Source: Bryobacteraceae bacterium
GTDB taxonomy: Bacteria; Acidobacteriota; Terriglobia; Bryobacterales; Bryobacteraceae
DNA: 64,000 bases
NCBI GenBank assembly: GCA_947458745.1
Contig: CANGYQ010000013.1
Span: 62,001 to 126,000, forward strand
Direction of reading: 5' to 3'
The notes beneath the pieces were generated by a model, which was given only the letters and a program-made list of their open reading frames with translations, was not told the DNA's origin and made no database searches. Made by a program: the position numbers and the translations under genes. Shown here in pieces: positions 7,449 to 16,668 of this stretch (position 1 is the first letter of the stretch; every line of letters begins with the position of its first letter).

Positions 7449-8543
7449 CTACTGCAGCTTGCCCCGCCCCGCCACTTCCCAGATCTCCTCTACCTGCTCC
7501 CCGCGCACGCCATAGAGCCGCTCGTGCAGATTCACGGCGACGCAGATGTGGTTAGGGATGATGCGCACGCGGTCGCCTAGGTGGAAGGTGTGGCCGGTGC
7601 GGGTGATGTCCAAGAAGCCGTGTTCTTCCATCATCTTGTGGAACACGGCGGTGGGATAGCCGACCACTTCGCCGAAGCTGACTTCGCTGGACCAGACCAG
7701 GCGGTCCGACGAGAAGGTTTTTGAGCCACCGTCGATGATCGCCTGACTGCTGACAGCGGTGGAAACGACGGTGGTGAGAATCGAGGCCGCGCAGTCGGAC
7801 CAGGCGCAGCTGCCGATACCCACGGAGTTCTTGTCGTTGAAGATGTAGGTGCCGGGGCGGATCTCATTCATCGCGGTGAGCGTGTGCGAGTGCGCCCAAG
7901 TGGGGGTCGAACCGCCGCTGACGATCCGGGGGATTAGGCCGTGCGACTTCAGGTCGGACACAGTCTCTTCGAGCAACGCACCGGCGGCGCGAATGGCTGC
8001 GAGGCCTGTTTCATCCAGGCTCTTGATGTGGCCGGGATAGAAGGAGATGCCCTCCCAGTCGATGCCGGGGAGTTGGGCAACCGCTTGTACAAGGCCCTGC
8101 AGTTCCGCGCCCGGGCGCACGCCGACGCGATGGAGGCCTGCATCGAACTCGACCAGCACACCCAGCGTAACGCCCTCGGCTTGGGCGGCCGCTGAGATTT
8201 GGTGCGCGCATTCCAGCGAATCGATGGCAATCGAGATCCGCGTTCCGTGGGCCAGCTTTGCCAGCCGCTCCAGCTTGCGGGCGCCGATGGTGGGGTAGGC
8301 CACCAGGATCTCGGCCGGCTCCGCGGCCATCATCACCTCCGCCTCACCGGGCTTGGCCACAGATAGTCCGGCGGCACCGAGCGCAATCTGACGGCGGCCC
8401 AGAGCGGGGATCTTATGTGTCTTGGTATGCGGCCGGAGGCGCAATCGATGGGCAGCCGCGTAGTCAGACATCTGGCGCAGGTTGCGTTCCATGATGTCGA
8501 GGTCCACCACAATGGCGGGGGTGTCGAGGTCGTGAATAGTCAT
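7449..8543 (-). CDS. D-threonine aldolase / D-serine dehydratase-like PLP enzyme (DSD1 family)
   Basis: 364 residues from ATG 8543; longer starts run into the hairpin repeat upstream. This is an alanine-racemase-type TIM barrel plus a C-terminal beta domain. L-D-T-P-A-I-V-V-D at the start and L-R-P-H-T-K-T-H-K (about residues 36-44) carry the PLP lysine. S-G-G-S-T-P-T binds phosphate. P-N-H-I-C-V-A-V-N-L near the end supplies the metal-binding His and Cys known in the D-serine dehydratase/D-threonine aldolase family. Such enzymes split or deaminate D-3-hydroxyamino acids in the cytosol. The exact substrate is not decided by sequence. It is downstream of the 8631-9311 gene on the same strand. 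Confidence 0.85.
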   Translation of the reverse strand: MTIHDLDTPAIVVDLDIMERNLRQMSDYAAAHRLRLRPHTKTHKIPALGRRQIALGAAGLSVAKPGEAEVMMAAEPAEILVAYPTIGARKLERLAKLAHGTRISIAIDSLECAHQISAAAQAEGVTLGVLVEFDAGLHRVGVRPGAELQGLVQAVAQLPGIDWEGISFYPGHIKSLDETGLAAIRAAGALLEETVSDLKSHGLIPRIVSGGSTPTWAHSHTLTAMNEIRPGTYIFNDKNSVGIGSCAWSDCAASILTTVVSTAVSSQAIIDGGSKTFSSDRLVWSSEVSFGEVVGYPTAVFHKMMEEHGFLDITRTGHTFHLGDRVRIIPNHICVAVNLHERLYGVRGEQVEEIWEVAGRGKLQ

Positions 8544-8547
8544 GCGA

Positions 8548-8625
8548 ATTCCAGTACCAGCCCCATGCATAAGCTTGGGGCTATTGTCGTATTCCAGTGC
8601 AAGCCCCAAGCTAACGCATGGGGCT
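8548..8625. repeat. Compact direct-and-inverted repeat (REP-like hairpin)
   Basis: Two 24-bp arms, 8559-8582 and 8602-8625, are inverted copies with 22 of 24 matches and a 19-bp spacer. Each arm begins AGCCCC and ends GGGGCT, so each can also fold on itself. The left flank ATTCCAGT(A/G)C recurs as a direct copy at 8548-8557 and 8591-8600. It sits between two minus-strand genes, ending 6 bp before one stop codon and starting 5 bp upstream of the next start codon. There is no T tract. It looks like a REP-type element or mRNA processing or stabilising hairpin. Confidence 0.7.
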
Positions 8626-8630
8626 ATGGG

Positions 8631-9311
8631 CTAGCGGACAAACTTCAAGCTGAGCTTGCCGCCGGAGCCGCGATAGAAGAGCTCCAGGTCTTTCAACTTC
8701 TGCTTGCCTTCGATCAAGAAATACAGCTGCCCGGTGATCGGTTCGGCGATCTCTTTTTCGGGCAGGATCTTCTCCTTCAGCATCTTCAGCAGAGGCGTTT
8801 CCTTGCCGTCACCATCGACGGTTTGCGCGCGGGCCTGCTCCACTTGCGCGGTGCCATTGCCGATACCGCCGCCGCTCATGGGGCCGCCCATGGGTCCACC
8901 CATTGGCCCGCCCATCGGTCCGCCCATGCCCCCACCCAAGCCGCCCCAAGGTCGCTGCCGCTGCTGGCCCATCACGCTGCGAGAGGACTGGGAGGTGACC
9001 ACCATCGTCGAAGACCCCGCGATCTGCGCCGGAGAGAATGGCTGGGAGCGCTGGCCGCTGCTGAAGGACATCAGCAGAAAGTCATCGCGGTCAATCTTGA
9101 CGGTCTGCCCGTTGCGCGGCGTCAACGTCACCTCCACCACCACAATGTTCGGCGGCAGTTCAGGACTGACGGCCTTGGCAACCTCTTCCTTGGTCAACAG
9201 CGCGGAGGCTTCCACCTGCATGTTGTCGTTCGCCGAACGCCCCGGTGTGATCGGCTTCTTGTCCGCCCACACGAGACACGCAGTGATCACCAGAATTGCG
9301 AAAGACCGCAT
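8631..9311 (-). CDS. Secreted protein with Gly-Pro-Met repeat, unknown function
   Basis: 226 residues. A signal peptide (M-R-S-F-A-I-L-V-I-T-A-C-L-V-W-A) is followed by a beta-rich domain to about residue 110, a low-complexity linker at about 120-150 made of four to five G-G-P-M units, and a short C-terminal domain ending L-K-F-V-R. The repeat is encoded by a degenerate 12-bp DNA repeat at about 8877-8940, which can change length by slippage. The ribosome site GGAGG lies inside the end of the upstream hydrolase gene, with 4 bp between the genes, so the two are translated from one message. I do not recognise the family. Confidence 0.75.
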   Translation of the reverse strand: MRSFAILVITACLVWADKKPITPGRSANDNMQVEASALLTKEEVAKAVSPELPPNIVVVEVTLTPRNGQTVKIDRDDFLLMSFSSGQRSQPFSPAQIAGSSTMVVTSQSSRSVMGQQRQRPWGGLGGGMGGPMGGPMGGPMGGPMSGGGIGNGTAQVEQARAQTVDGDGKETPLLKMLKEKILPEKEIAEPITGQLYFLIEGKQKLKDLELFYRGSGGKLSLKFVR

Positions 9312-9315
9312 TGGC

Positions 9316-10221
9316 TTACCTCCTCAACCACATCAGAATCGACTTCGAGACCTTCTCGGGCGCTTCGGCCTGGGCAAAGTGGCCGCTCTCGGGAATGGTC
9401 ACCAGCGTCCAGTCATCCACCCATTCCCAGGTACCGCTCAACGCCCCCGGCAGCAGCGCCCAATCCTTCAAGCCATGGATCTGCAGCACCGGGCACTGCG
9501 GTTTGATCACGGGGCTGGTTGATTCGACGTACGGCTCCTTGGGATAGTTGCGCCGGTAGTAGTTCATCATGGCGTTGAAATCGGAGCGCTCAAACGCCTC
9601 CACGTACTTCTTTTTGGCGTCGGCATCGGTCACCCATTGGGCCAGACCCGCCGCAGTGAGCCTGGTATGCGAATCGGGCTGCTGGAAGTTGCGGGCGTAC
9701 TGGCTGTTCTTCTGCTGCGCCGGATTGTTGGCCAGTTCGCGCGACAGGCCCTTAGGGTGCGGCAGATTGATGATCACTAACTTTTCCACCACCTGAGGCA
9801 CGTAGAAGGCCAGATTCCAGGCCACCATGCCGCCCCAATCATGCGCCACCACAATCGCCTTGGGCCGCTTGTTGGCCGCGATCACCGCCGCCACATCGCC
9901 CACCAGCAGGCGCATGTCGTAGTTCTCAATGCCCGAAGGTTTGTCGGACAGGTTATAGCCCCGCAGGTCGAGCGCGACCGCGCGATACCCCACCCCGGCC
10001 AGCGCTTCCATCTGGTGACGCCAGGAATACCAGAAATCGGGGAATCCATGGATAAACACCACCAGCTGCCCGCTTTCCGGTCCCAGCGCGGCAAAGTGGA
10101 TCTTGGCGGTGGATCCGTCAGCATTTTTTGACTCAGCATAGCCGTGCGAAACGCGAGAGTCCAGGTCAGCAGCGAGGGTGGTCATGGCGAATAAACAAGC
10201 AATCAGCAGGATTGGTCGCAC
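9316..10221 (-). CDS. Exported alpha/beta hydrolase, epoxide-hydrolase-like
   Basis: 301 residues with a signal peptide (first 18, ending T-T-L-A-A). The alpha/beta-hydrolase core is complete: oxyanion [10 protein letters not shown], nucleophile elbow V-A-H-D-W-G-G-M (Asp nucleophile, as in epoxide hydrolases and haloalkane dehalogenases), a cap domain with Y-Y-R-R-N-Y-P in the middle, and the catalytic His in E-S-G-H-F-A. The Asp nucleophile with H-G-F-P and the cap Tyr point to an epoxide hydrolase; dehalogenase activity is the alternative. Export to the periplasm is unusual but not rare in soil Acidobacteriota. First gene of a minus-strand operon with the 8631 and 7449 genes. Confidence 0.88.
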   Translation of the reverse strand: MRPILLIACLFAMTTLAADLDSRVSHGYAESKNADGSTAKIHFAALGPESGQLVVFIHGFPDFWYSWRHQMEALAGVGYRAVALDLRGYNLSDKPSGIENYDMRLLVGDVAAVIAANKRPKAIVVAHDWGGMVAWNLAFYVPQVVEKLVIINLPHPKGLSRELANNPAQQKNSQYARNFQQPDSHTRLTAAGLAQWVTDADAKKKYVEAFERSDFNAMMNYYRRNYPKEPYVESTSPVIKPQCPVLQIHGLKDWALLPGALSGTWEWVDDWTLVTIPESGHFAQAEAPEKVSKSILMWLRR

Positions 10222-10287
10222 TCGCTCATTGTGTCACGGCGCGCAGCAATTGCGAGGCTGCCAGCAACACAACGATAAGATTGAAGG

Positions 10288-10782
10288 ATGATTGGCCGCG
10301 TCACGCAAGTCAGCCTAGGTCCCGGCGGTGTACCCAACTATCCGGTGGACGAGGCGTTCTGCTCCCCGCTGGGCCTGGAAGGTGACCATCATCTGCATCC
10401 CCAGTTCCACGGCGGCCCCAAGCAGGCGCTGCTGCTGGTCTCCAGTGAACTATTGGAACAACTCCGCGAGGATCGCTGGCCGCTTTACCCCGGCGCGCTG
10501 GGGGAGAACCTGACGACCCAAGGCATCGACTTCCGGCAGGTCCGCATGGGACAGCGCTATCGCGTGGGCGAAGCGATCATTGAGATCAGCAAGGTCCGGC
10601 AACCCTGCCAAACACTCAGCCCCTACGGCCACGGCATCCAGAAAGCCATCTTCGACGAGCGCTGCAAGACCAATGACCACACGTCCCCGCTGTGGGGCTT
10701 GTCAGGCTTTTACGCCCGCGTGGTCCAGACCGGCACCGTCCGGACCGGCGACCCGATTCAGTTGCTGGACCAGTTGGCTTAG
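10288..10782 (+). CDS. MOSC domain protein
   Basis: 164 residues covering one MOSC domain (MOCO sulfurase C-terminal). Seen: G-L-E-G-D-H-H-L-H-P-Q-F-H-G-G-P-K-Q-A at residues 29-47, P-G-A-L-G-E-N-L-T-T, and the conserved Cys in V-R-Q-P-C-Q-T-L. Stand-alone MOSC proteins such as YiiM bind molybdenum cofactor and reduce N-hydroxylated compounds or transfer sulfur; which applies here is unknown. GAAGG directly precedes the ATG and TAAGAT (10276-10281) lies 6 bp before it, so the transcript may start at or near the start codon. glnE follows 10 bp later. Confidence 0.9.
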   Translation: MIGRVTQVSLGPGGVPNYPVDEAFCSPLGLEGDHHLHPQFHGGPKQALLLVSSELLEQLREDRWPLYPGALGENLTTQGIDFRQVRMGQRYRVGEAIIEISKVRQPCQTLSPYGHGIQKAIFDERCKTNDHTSPLWGLSGFYARVVQTGTVRTGDPIQLLDQLA

Positions 10783-10792
10783 CCGTCCGCCG

Positions 10793-13633
10793 ATGCCTCT
10801 CCGCGCCGAGATCGCCTTTCGAGACCGCCCCCGCGCCTCCCGCGAATGGGGGACCTTCCGTGATCTGCTGCCGCGTACTGTCCTGGAGCACCTGCAGCGC
10901 GCTCTGGCCACCTGTGCCGATCCCGACGGAGCTCTGCGGGCGCTGGGCCAATTGCGCACGGTCCAGCCGCAGGCGTTCCATCAACTGTGCCGGGCCGCAC
11001 CCCGCCTAAAGGCCGCCGTCACCGTCTTCAGCCATAGCGCCTTCCTGACCAGCGACTTATTGCGGGATCTGCAACCGCTGGAGGCGCTGTTCTCCGCCGG
11101 CGATCTCTACCGCCAGTTCGACACCTCCGACTACCTGGCCCAGATGCGCCGCTATCGCGTGGATGCGGCTGGTGTCGCCGGGTTTCGCCGCCAGGCCCTG
11201 CTGCGCATTCTGTTGCGCGATGTACTGGGCATCGCGGCATTGGCGGAGACCACCGCGGAACTCTCTCACTTGGCCGACGCCGCTCTCGAGTTTGTCTACC
11301 AGCAGGTGATGACGGAGATGTCAGCGCAGTGGGGAACGCCGGAAGGCGGCGGGTTTTCGGTGATCGCCCTGGGCAAACTGGGTGGTGAGGAGCTGAACTA
11401 CTCCTCCGACATCGACCTGATGTACATCTACCATCGCAACGGCCAGACGGCCCCCGCCACAGGCGATGCCCGCCTGTCGAACAAGGAATTTTTCCACAAA
11501 GCGGCCGTCCGATTCACGGCCTTGTTGGGCGCTTCCGCGACGGGCGGGCAAGGCTACCGCGTCGATCTCCGCCTGCGTCCCGAAGGCCGTCTGGGAGAAG
11601 CCGCGTTGTCGCTGGAAGCGGCGCAGCAATACTACCGGAAACGGGCGCGCGACTGGGAACTTCAAATGTTGATCAAGGCCCGCGTAGCCGCCGGCGACCC
11701 CCTGCCGGGCCGCCAGTTGATCGCCTTGGCGGAGCCGCTTATCTACTCCACCTCGCTTGATTTCTCGGCCATTGAAGCCGTCAGCGAAAGCCGTCTCCGC
11801 ATCCACGAAAAGTTGCATGCCCGCAAGAAAGCCAGCGCCACGGCCGACGTCAAGCTGATGCCCGGCGGCATCCGCGACATCGAGTTTCTGGTGCAGTGTC
11901 TCCAACGCCTGCACGGCGGGCGCGAGCCCTGGGTGCGCCACGGCGGCACGCTGCTGGCATTGACGCGCCTGCACGACAAGGCACTGCTGTCGGATCTGGA
12001 GTATTCCGACCTGGCCAGTGCCTACACGTTTTTCCGGCAGGTGGAACACCGGCTGCAGGTGGTGGACGACCGACAAACGCACTCCCTGCCCACCGATCCG
12101 GCGGAGTTGGAACTGTTGGCCCGGCGCGTCTCAGCCCGCACGCTGGGCATTGCGGTGGAGGGCGATGGCCTGATGCGGCAATTGGATCATCACCGGCGCC
12201 GCGTGGAGCACCTCTACCAACGCGTGATCCACGCCCAGGCTCCAGAAGATGGCACCAAGCCGGCTGACCCCGCACGCAGCACCGCGGAGGGTCTGGCGTG
12301 GCCGCCCGCACCCGGTGAAGAAGGCCAGCCACTGGCACCCAACCTGCGACGGCTGCTGGAATGGGCCGCACCGCAGCTATCCGCCGCGCTCGCCCGCCGC
12401 CCCTTGGCCCGCAACCGGACCGCCTTTGAGCGTTTCCTTGACGGCCTGCACCAGGAGCCACAACGTCTGGTTGGTCTGGATGAAAGTCCGATGTTGTGCG
12501 CGCATCTGATCGAGGCCTTCAACTACAGCCCGTGGCTGGCGGAACAGTTGAACCGGTCGTCAGACTATCTCGACTGCCTCCGCCAGTTGCGGCAGGATCC
12601 GGTGATCCCTGACCGCACGGTCGAGGCCGGCATGCGGGCCGTGCGGCAAAAGTTCTCGCACGAGATGTTCCGGTTGCTCGCCGCCAGCCTCTGCCTGCAT
12701 GCGCCGATTTTCGAGACCTTGCAATCCGCGTCTCTGCTGGCGGATTCGGTGATCGACGCCGCCTACCGCATGGCCACCGCCGAGATTCTGCCCGGGCATG
12801 GCGGCATGATGGTGATCGCGTTGGGCCGTTTGGGCATGCTGGAATTCGACCTGGCCTCCGATGCCGACCTGATCTTTGTGATCCCGGACTCAGAGGCGGT
12901 CCGCATGGAACAGTGGACCAAGGCCGCCGAGAAGATCATCGATCTGCTGACCGCCTACACCGGCGATGGCACCATGTTTGCCGTGGATACCAGGCTCCGC
13001 CCCGGCGGACGCGATGGCGCGCTGGTCCAGACGGAGCAGACAGTGAAGCAGTATTTTGAAGAGCGCGCCGAAGCCTGGGAGGGCATCGCCTACATGAAGG
13101 CCCGCGCCGCCGGGGGCGACCGTCTGCAAGCCACCCGATTTCTCTATGACCTGCAGCAGATCGACTGGCGGCGCTACGGCCAAAGCGGCCGGTCTCAGGA
13201 AGAACTGGGCGACATGCGGCGCCGCATTGAGCGTGAACAAGGCTCCACTAACATGCTGAAGGCGGGCGTTGGCGGCTACTACGATATCGACTTTGCCTTG
13301 ATGTTTCTGCGTCTGAAGGGTGCAGTCCATTTCTACCCGGCCCTGAACACCCCGGCGCGCATCCGGGTTGTCCAGCAAATGGGGTTGGCCTCAGCCTCCG
13401 ATGCGTCTTTTCTCCAGCGGGCGGCGACGTTCTACCGCTCTGTTGACCACGGCCTGCGCCTGCTGACCGGCCATTCCGGCGGGTCCTTGCCCACGGCGCC
13501 ATCGCAACTGGTGCCGCTCACGGAGATTGTCCGCCGCTGGGCCCCGGCCCCGCGGCCCAATCTGGCGCTCGCGGTAGAGTTGGGAGAGATTCAGGGCCAG
13601 ACGAGGGAGTACTTTGACCGCGTATTTCAATAG
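10793..13633 (+). CDS. glnE: Bifunctional glutamine synthetase adenylyltransferase/deadenylase
   Basis: 946 residues, the full length of the family, starting at ATG 10793, 10 bp after the MOSC gene. The longer reading from 10580 overlaps that gene and is not supported. There are two nucleotidyltransferase domains: the first with A-L-G-K-L-G-G-E-E-L-N-Y-S-S-D-I-D at about residues 190-207, the second with A-L-G-R-L-G-M-L-E-F-D-L-A-S-D-A-D at about 675-692. Each is followed by an R-L-R-P-x-G motif and a GlnD/PII-UTase-linked helical part. GlnE adds or removes AMP on glutamine synthetase in response to nitrogen. Both active sites look intact, so both activities are likely. Confidence 0.96.
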   Translation: MPLRAEIAFRDRPRASREWGTFRDLLPRTVLEHLQRALATCADPDGALRALGQLRTVQPQAFHQLCRAAPRLKAAVTVFSHSAFLTSDLLRDLQPLEALFSAGDLYRQFDTSDYLAQMRRYRVDAAGVAGFRRQALLRILLRDVLGIAALAETTAELSHLADAALEFVYQQVMTEMSAQWGTPEGGGFSVIALGKLGGEELNYSSDIDLMYIYHRNGQTAPATGDARLSNKEFFHKAAVRFTALLGASATGGQGYRVDLRLRPEGRLGEAALSLEAAQQYYRKRARDWELQMLIKARVAAGDPLPGRQLIALAEPLIYSTSLDFSAIEAVSESRLRIHEKLHARKKASATADVKLMPGGIRDIEFLVQCLQRLHGGREPWVRHGGTLLALTRLHDKALLSDLEYSDLASAYTFFRQVEHRLQVVDDRQTHSLPTDPAELELLARRVSARTLGIAVEGDGLMRQLDHHRRRVEHLYQRVIHAQAPEDGTKPADPARSTAEGLAWPPAPGEEGQPLAPNLRRLLEWAAPQLSAALARRPLARNRTAFERFLDGLHQEPQRLVGLDESPMLCAHLIEAFNYSPWLAEQLNRSSDYLDCLRQLRQDPVIPDRTVEAGMRAVRQKFSHEMFRLLAASLCLHAPIFETLQSASLLADSVIDAAYRMATAEILPGHGGMMVIALGRLGMLEFDLASDADLIFVIPDSEAVRMEQWTKAAEKIIDLLTAYTGDGTMFAVDTRLRPGGRDGALVQTEQTVKQYFEERAEAWEGIAYMKARAAGGDRLQATRFLYDLQQIDWRRYGQSGRSQEELGDMRRRIEREQGSTNMLKAGVGGYYDIDFALMFLRLKGAVHFYPALNTPARIRVVQQMGLASASDASFLQRAATFYRSVDHGLRLLTGHSGGSLPTAPSQLVPLTEIVRRWAPAPRPNLALAVELGEIQGQTREYFDRVFQ

Positions 13634-14465
13634 ACGCGCCTTTATCGGCGCGCTGCTGGCCGGTGGGCACCTGGCCCGGGGGGCTCCGGCGGCGGGCGGT
13701 GCCAATCCCATGATCCAGGCCGCGCTGGCCCGCATGTACAACTGCGATTTCGCCGCGGCCGACCGCATTCTCGACACCCAAATCCGCGACCAGCCGGAAG
13801 ACTCTCTCGGCTATTGCTTCCGCGCCGCCTCCATTCTGTTCCGGGAATTGGACCGGCTGATGATTCTGGAAGGCGAGTTCTTCTCCGACGACAAACGCAT
13901 CATCGAGAAGAAGAAGTTGCAAGCTGACCCGGAAGCCCGCCGCCAGTTCTTTCAGTTCATCGAAATGGGCCGCCGCCGCGCCCAAACGCGCTTGGCGGCC
14001 AAGCCCGAGGACCTGGACAGCCTGTTCGGTCTCAGCATTTCGGCCGGACTAGTCACCGACTACGTGGGTCTGATTGAGCGCAAACAGTTGGGCAGCCTGC
14101 AGTACGCCAAGGAGTCCCACATGTACGCCATCCAGTTGCTGAAGCTGGACCCGATGTTCACCGACGCCTACATGACCACCGGGCTCACGGAATACCTGCT
14201 GGGCAGCGTTCCTTTCTTCGTGCGCTGGTTCCTGAAGTTTGACGAAGCCGAAGGCGATAAGAAGAAAGCGGTGAGAAATCTGGAGCTGGTGGTTAAGAAT
14301 GGACGCTACCTGGGGCCGTTTGCGAAAATACTGTTGTGCATCATCCACTTGCGGGAGAAACGCAAGACCGAATGCGAACGTCTGCTAAAAGAGCTGGTCC
14401 GCGATTTTCCGGACAATCCGCTGTTGCGAAAGGAATTGGTGAAAGTTTCGGCCCTCCGGAACTGA
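13614..14465 (+). CDS. Exported helical-repeat (TPR-like) protein A
   Basis: 283 residues from TTG 13614, with GGGAG 4 bp upstream; the start lies inside the glnE end (20-bp overlap). The N-terminus has a Tat-like signal (F-N-R-R-A-F-I-G-A-L-L-A-G). The rest is all-helical with TPR-like spacing: M-Y-N-C-D-F-A-A-A-D near residue 40, long Arg/Lys-rich helices, L-K-L-D-P-M-F-T-D-A-Y-M-T-T-G-L-T-E-Y-L-L-G-S-V-P-F-F and a C-terminal R-E-K-R-K-T-E-C pair. It aligns over its whole length with the next gene, including G-S-V-P-F-F, Y-x-x-F-A-x-x-x-L and R-E-K-R, so the two arose by duplication. No enzyme motif; possibly a scaffold or binding protein. Confidence 0.8.
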   Translation: MTAYFNRRAFIGALLAGGHLARGAPAAGGANPMIQAALARMYNCDFAAADRILDTQIRDQPEDSLGYCFRAASILFRELDRLMILEGEFFSDDKRIIEKKKLQADPEARRQFFQFIEMGRRRAQTRLAAKPEDLDSLFGLSISAGLVTDYVGLIERKQLGSLQYAKESHMYAIQLLKLDPMFTDAYMTTGLTEYLLGSVPFFVRWFLKFDEAEGDKKKAVRNLELVVKNGRYLGPFAKILLCIIHLREKRKTECERLLKELVRDFPDNPLLRKELVKVSALRN

Positions 14466-14476
14466 TTTTTCTTCTG

Positions 14477-15283
14477 ATGAGACTGACAAGCATCCTGGGC
14501 CTAGCCCTCACACTGTCCCCCGCCCTTCAGGCCCTCTCCATTGACGACGCTTACCGGCGCCTCTACAACTTCGATTTTTCCGGTAGCCGCGAACTGGCCA
14601 GCCAGTACTCTGAAGCCAACCCGCAGGATCCGCTAGGCCCCGCCACCCGCGGCGCGGCCTGCCTGTTCAGCGAACTGCACCGGATGAAGCTGCTGGGCAA
14701 GGAGTTCATGACCAACGACGACAACGTCAAGAACAAGCCGCGCGCGATGCCCAAGGAGCAGGCACGGCAGGAGTTTCTCCGCGCCGTGGCGGATGCGCGT
14801 CAGCTCGCCGCTGGGCGCAGCGATGTGCGGTCACTGCTGACCATGACCATCGTCACGGGTCTGGAGCGCGACTACGCCGCCCTGGTCGAAAAGCGTTTCC
14901 GCGCCAGCATCGAACTGGCCCGCGAATCTCAAAGCTACGCCCAGCGCCTGATCGCCGCCGACCCCACCGCCAAGGACGCCTACTTCACGTTTGGCTTTAA
15001 CGAGTACCTGGTCGGCTCCGTGCCGTTCTTCCTGCGCCCGTTCGTGAAAATCGATCAAGTCGCCGGCAGCAAACAGGTGGGCCTGGAGAAACTGGAGATC
15101 GCCGCCCGCGACGGCAAGTACCTAAAGCCATTCGCGCAGATGATGCTCGCCATGTTCTACACCCGCGAAAAACGCCCGGTTGATTCCCGCCGCCACTTGG
15201 CCGCCCTGGCGCGCGAGTACCCGGAGAATCTGGCAGTAAAGGAAGAGTTGGAGCGGCTGTCGGCGGTGGGCGGGTCGCAGTAG
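14477..15283 (+). CDS. Secreted helical-repeat (TPR-like) protein B, paralogue of A
   Basis: 268 residues from ATG 14477, 11 bp after the paralogue's stop. The in-frame reading from 14336 overlaps gene A and lacks a signal peptide. Here the export signal is a Sec type (M-R-L-T-S-I-L-G-L-A-L-T-L-S-P-A-L-Q-A) instead of the Tat-like signal of gene A. The helical body repeats the same landmarks: L-Y-N-F-D-F-S-G-S, Q-D-P-L-G-P-A, Y-L-V-G-S-V-P-F-F-L-R-P-F and F-Y-T-R-E-K-R-P. The pair follows glnE with overlap, so expression is linked to it, although no nitrogen-related role can be read from the sequence. Confidence 0.82.
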   Translation: MRLTSILGLALTLSPALQALSIDDAYRRLYNFDFSGSRELASQYSEANPQDPLGPATRGAACLFSELHRMKLLGKEFMTNDDNVKNKPRAMPKEQARQEFLRAVADARQLAAGRSDVRSLLTMTIVTGLERDYAALVEKRFRASIELARESQSYAQRLIAADPTAKDAYFTFGFNEYLVGSVPFFLRPFVKIDQVAGSKQVGLEKLEIAARDGKYLKPFAQMMLAMFYTREKRPVDSRRHLAALAREYPENLAVKEELERLSAVGGSQ

Positions 15284-15357
15284 CGCCGGCGATCGCCACG
15301 GCCCGGGAGGGAACCCGATAGACTACGGGCAGCCCACACTCTCGGGCGACCCCTCTC

Positions 15358-16665
15358 ATGCGCACCAGCACCTTTGACCTGTTCAAGATCGGCGTTGGAC
15401 CCTCCAGCAGCCACACCGTGGGGCCGATGCGGGCGGCGGCGCGGTTTGCGCAGCTTTATCCGCAGGCTGACCACATGGTGGGGGAGCTTTACGGGTCGCT
15501 GGCGCTGACCGGCGTGGGCCACGCCACCGATCGGGCGGTGTTGCTGGGGCTGGCTGGTGAGATGCCGGATACGGTGGACCCGGCGGCCATGGAGGCGATG
15601 CTCCACCGGATTGAGCAGGAGGGGCGCTTCTCGGTGGTGTTTCACCGGGACCAGACGCTGCCCGCCCATCCCAACGGCATGCGCTTCACCGCGCTCGATC
15701 AAGCGGGCGCGACGCTGGGCGCGAGGGTCTACTATTCCATCGGCGGCGGCTTTATCCGGGAAGACGGCGAGGAAGTCGCGCCGACCACAGCAGGCATCGT
15801 GCCGCATCCTTTTTCGAGCGGTGCGGAACTGCTCGACCGCGCGCAATCGGCGGGATTGCCGATCTGGCAGTTGATGTTCCGCAATGAGATGACCTGGCGC
15901 AGTGAGGCCGAAGTGCGGGCCGGAGTGTTGCGCTTCTGGACGGTAATGAAGGAGTGCACGTGGCGCGGGCTGCACACGGAGGGCATTCTTCCGGGTGGCT
16001 TAAACGTGCGCCGCCGAGCGCCACGCCTCTACGAGAAGCTGGTGCACGGCGGGTCAAAGGATCCGCTGGCGGTGATGGATTGGGTGAACGTCTACGCCAT
16101 GGCCGTCAATGAAGAGAACGCGGCGGGTGGGCGCGTGGTGACGGCTCCGACCAACGGCGCAGCGGGAGTGATTCCGGCAGTGGCGCACTACTACCTGGAG
16201 TACATGTCGGGCGATTCCGAAGGCATCCTGCGCTACTTCCTCACGGCGGCCGCCATCGGCGTGCTCTACAAAGAGAACGCCTCGATTTCGGGCGCGGAGG
16301 TGGGCTGCCAGGGCGAAGTGGGCGTGGCCTGCTCCATGGCGGCGGCAGGGTTAGTGGGGGCGCTCGACGGCACAGCGGAGCAGGTGGAGCATGCAGCGGA
16401 AATCGGCATGGAGCACAACCTGGGCATGACCTGCGACCCGATCGGCGGCCTGGTGCAGATCCCCTGCATTGAGCGCAACGCCATCGGCGCGGTGAAGGCG
16501 ATCAACGCAGCCCGCATGTCACTGCAGGAGACGGGTGGCCACAAGGTCTCGCTCGATCAAGTGATCAAGACCATGTACCAGACCGGCCTCGACATGCAGT
16601 CCAAGTACAAAGAGACGTCACTGGCGGGCTTGGCCGTCCTGGCCGTCAGTCGCGTCGAATGCTGA
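15358..16665 (+). CDS. sdaA: L-serine ammonia-lyase (L-serine dehydratase), iron-sulfur type
   Basis: 435 residues in the single-chain layout: beta domain first ([16 protein letters not shown] at residues 10-25) and alpha domain second. The cysteines that hold the 4Fe-4S cluster are in [12 protein letters not shown] and [18 protein letters not shown]. The substrate loop [12 protein letters not shown] is present. The enzyme turns L-serine into pyruvate and ammonia in the cytosol. It starts 74 bp after the paralogous repeat proteins and is convergent with the S10 peptidase gene, with 3 bp between stops. Confidence 0.96.
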   Translation: MRTSTFDLFKIGVGPSSSHTVGPMRAAARFAQLYPQADHMVGELYGSLALTGVGHATDRAVLLGLAGEMPDTVDPAAMEAMLHRIEQEGRFSVVFHRDQTLPAHPNGMRFTALDQAGATLGARVYYSIGGGFIREDGEEVAPTTAGIVPHPFSSGAELLDRAQSAGLPIWQLMFRNEMTWRSEAEVRAGVLRFWTVMKECTWRGLHTEGILPGGLNVRRRAPRLYEKLVHGGSKDPLAVMDWVNVYAMAVNEENAAGGRVVTAPTNGAAGVIPAVAHYYLEYMSGDSEGILRYFLTAAAIGVLYKENASISGAEVGCQGEVGVACSMAAAGLVGALDGTAEQVEHAAEIGMEHNLGMTCDPIGGLVQIPCIERNAIGAVKAINAARMSLQETGGHKVSLDQVIKTMYQTGLDMQSKYKETSLAGLAVLAVSRVEC

Positions 16666-16668
16666 CGG

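Noticed and set aside
8415..9506. 363-codon ORF on the plus strand spanning two genes
   Set aside because: Antisense to the 8631 and 9316 genes; its His/Ala-rich text mirrors the Gly-Pro-Met repeat.
10580..10792. N-terminal extension of GlnE
   Set aside because: Overlaps the MOSC gene in another frame and does not look like GlnE; the start at 10793 gives the family length.
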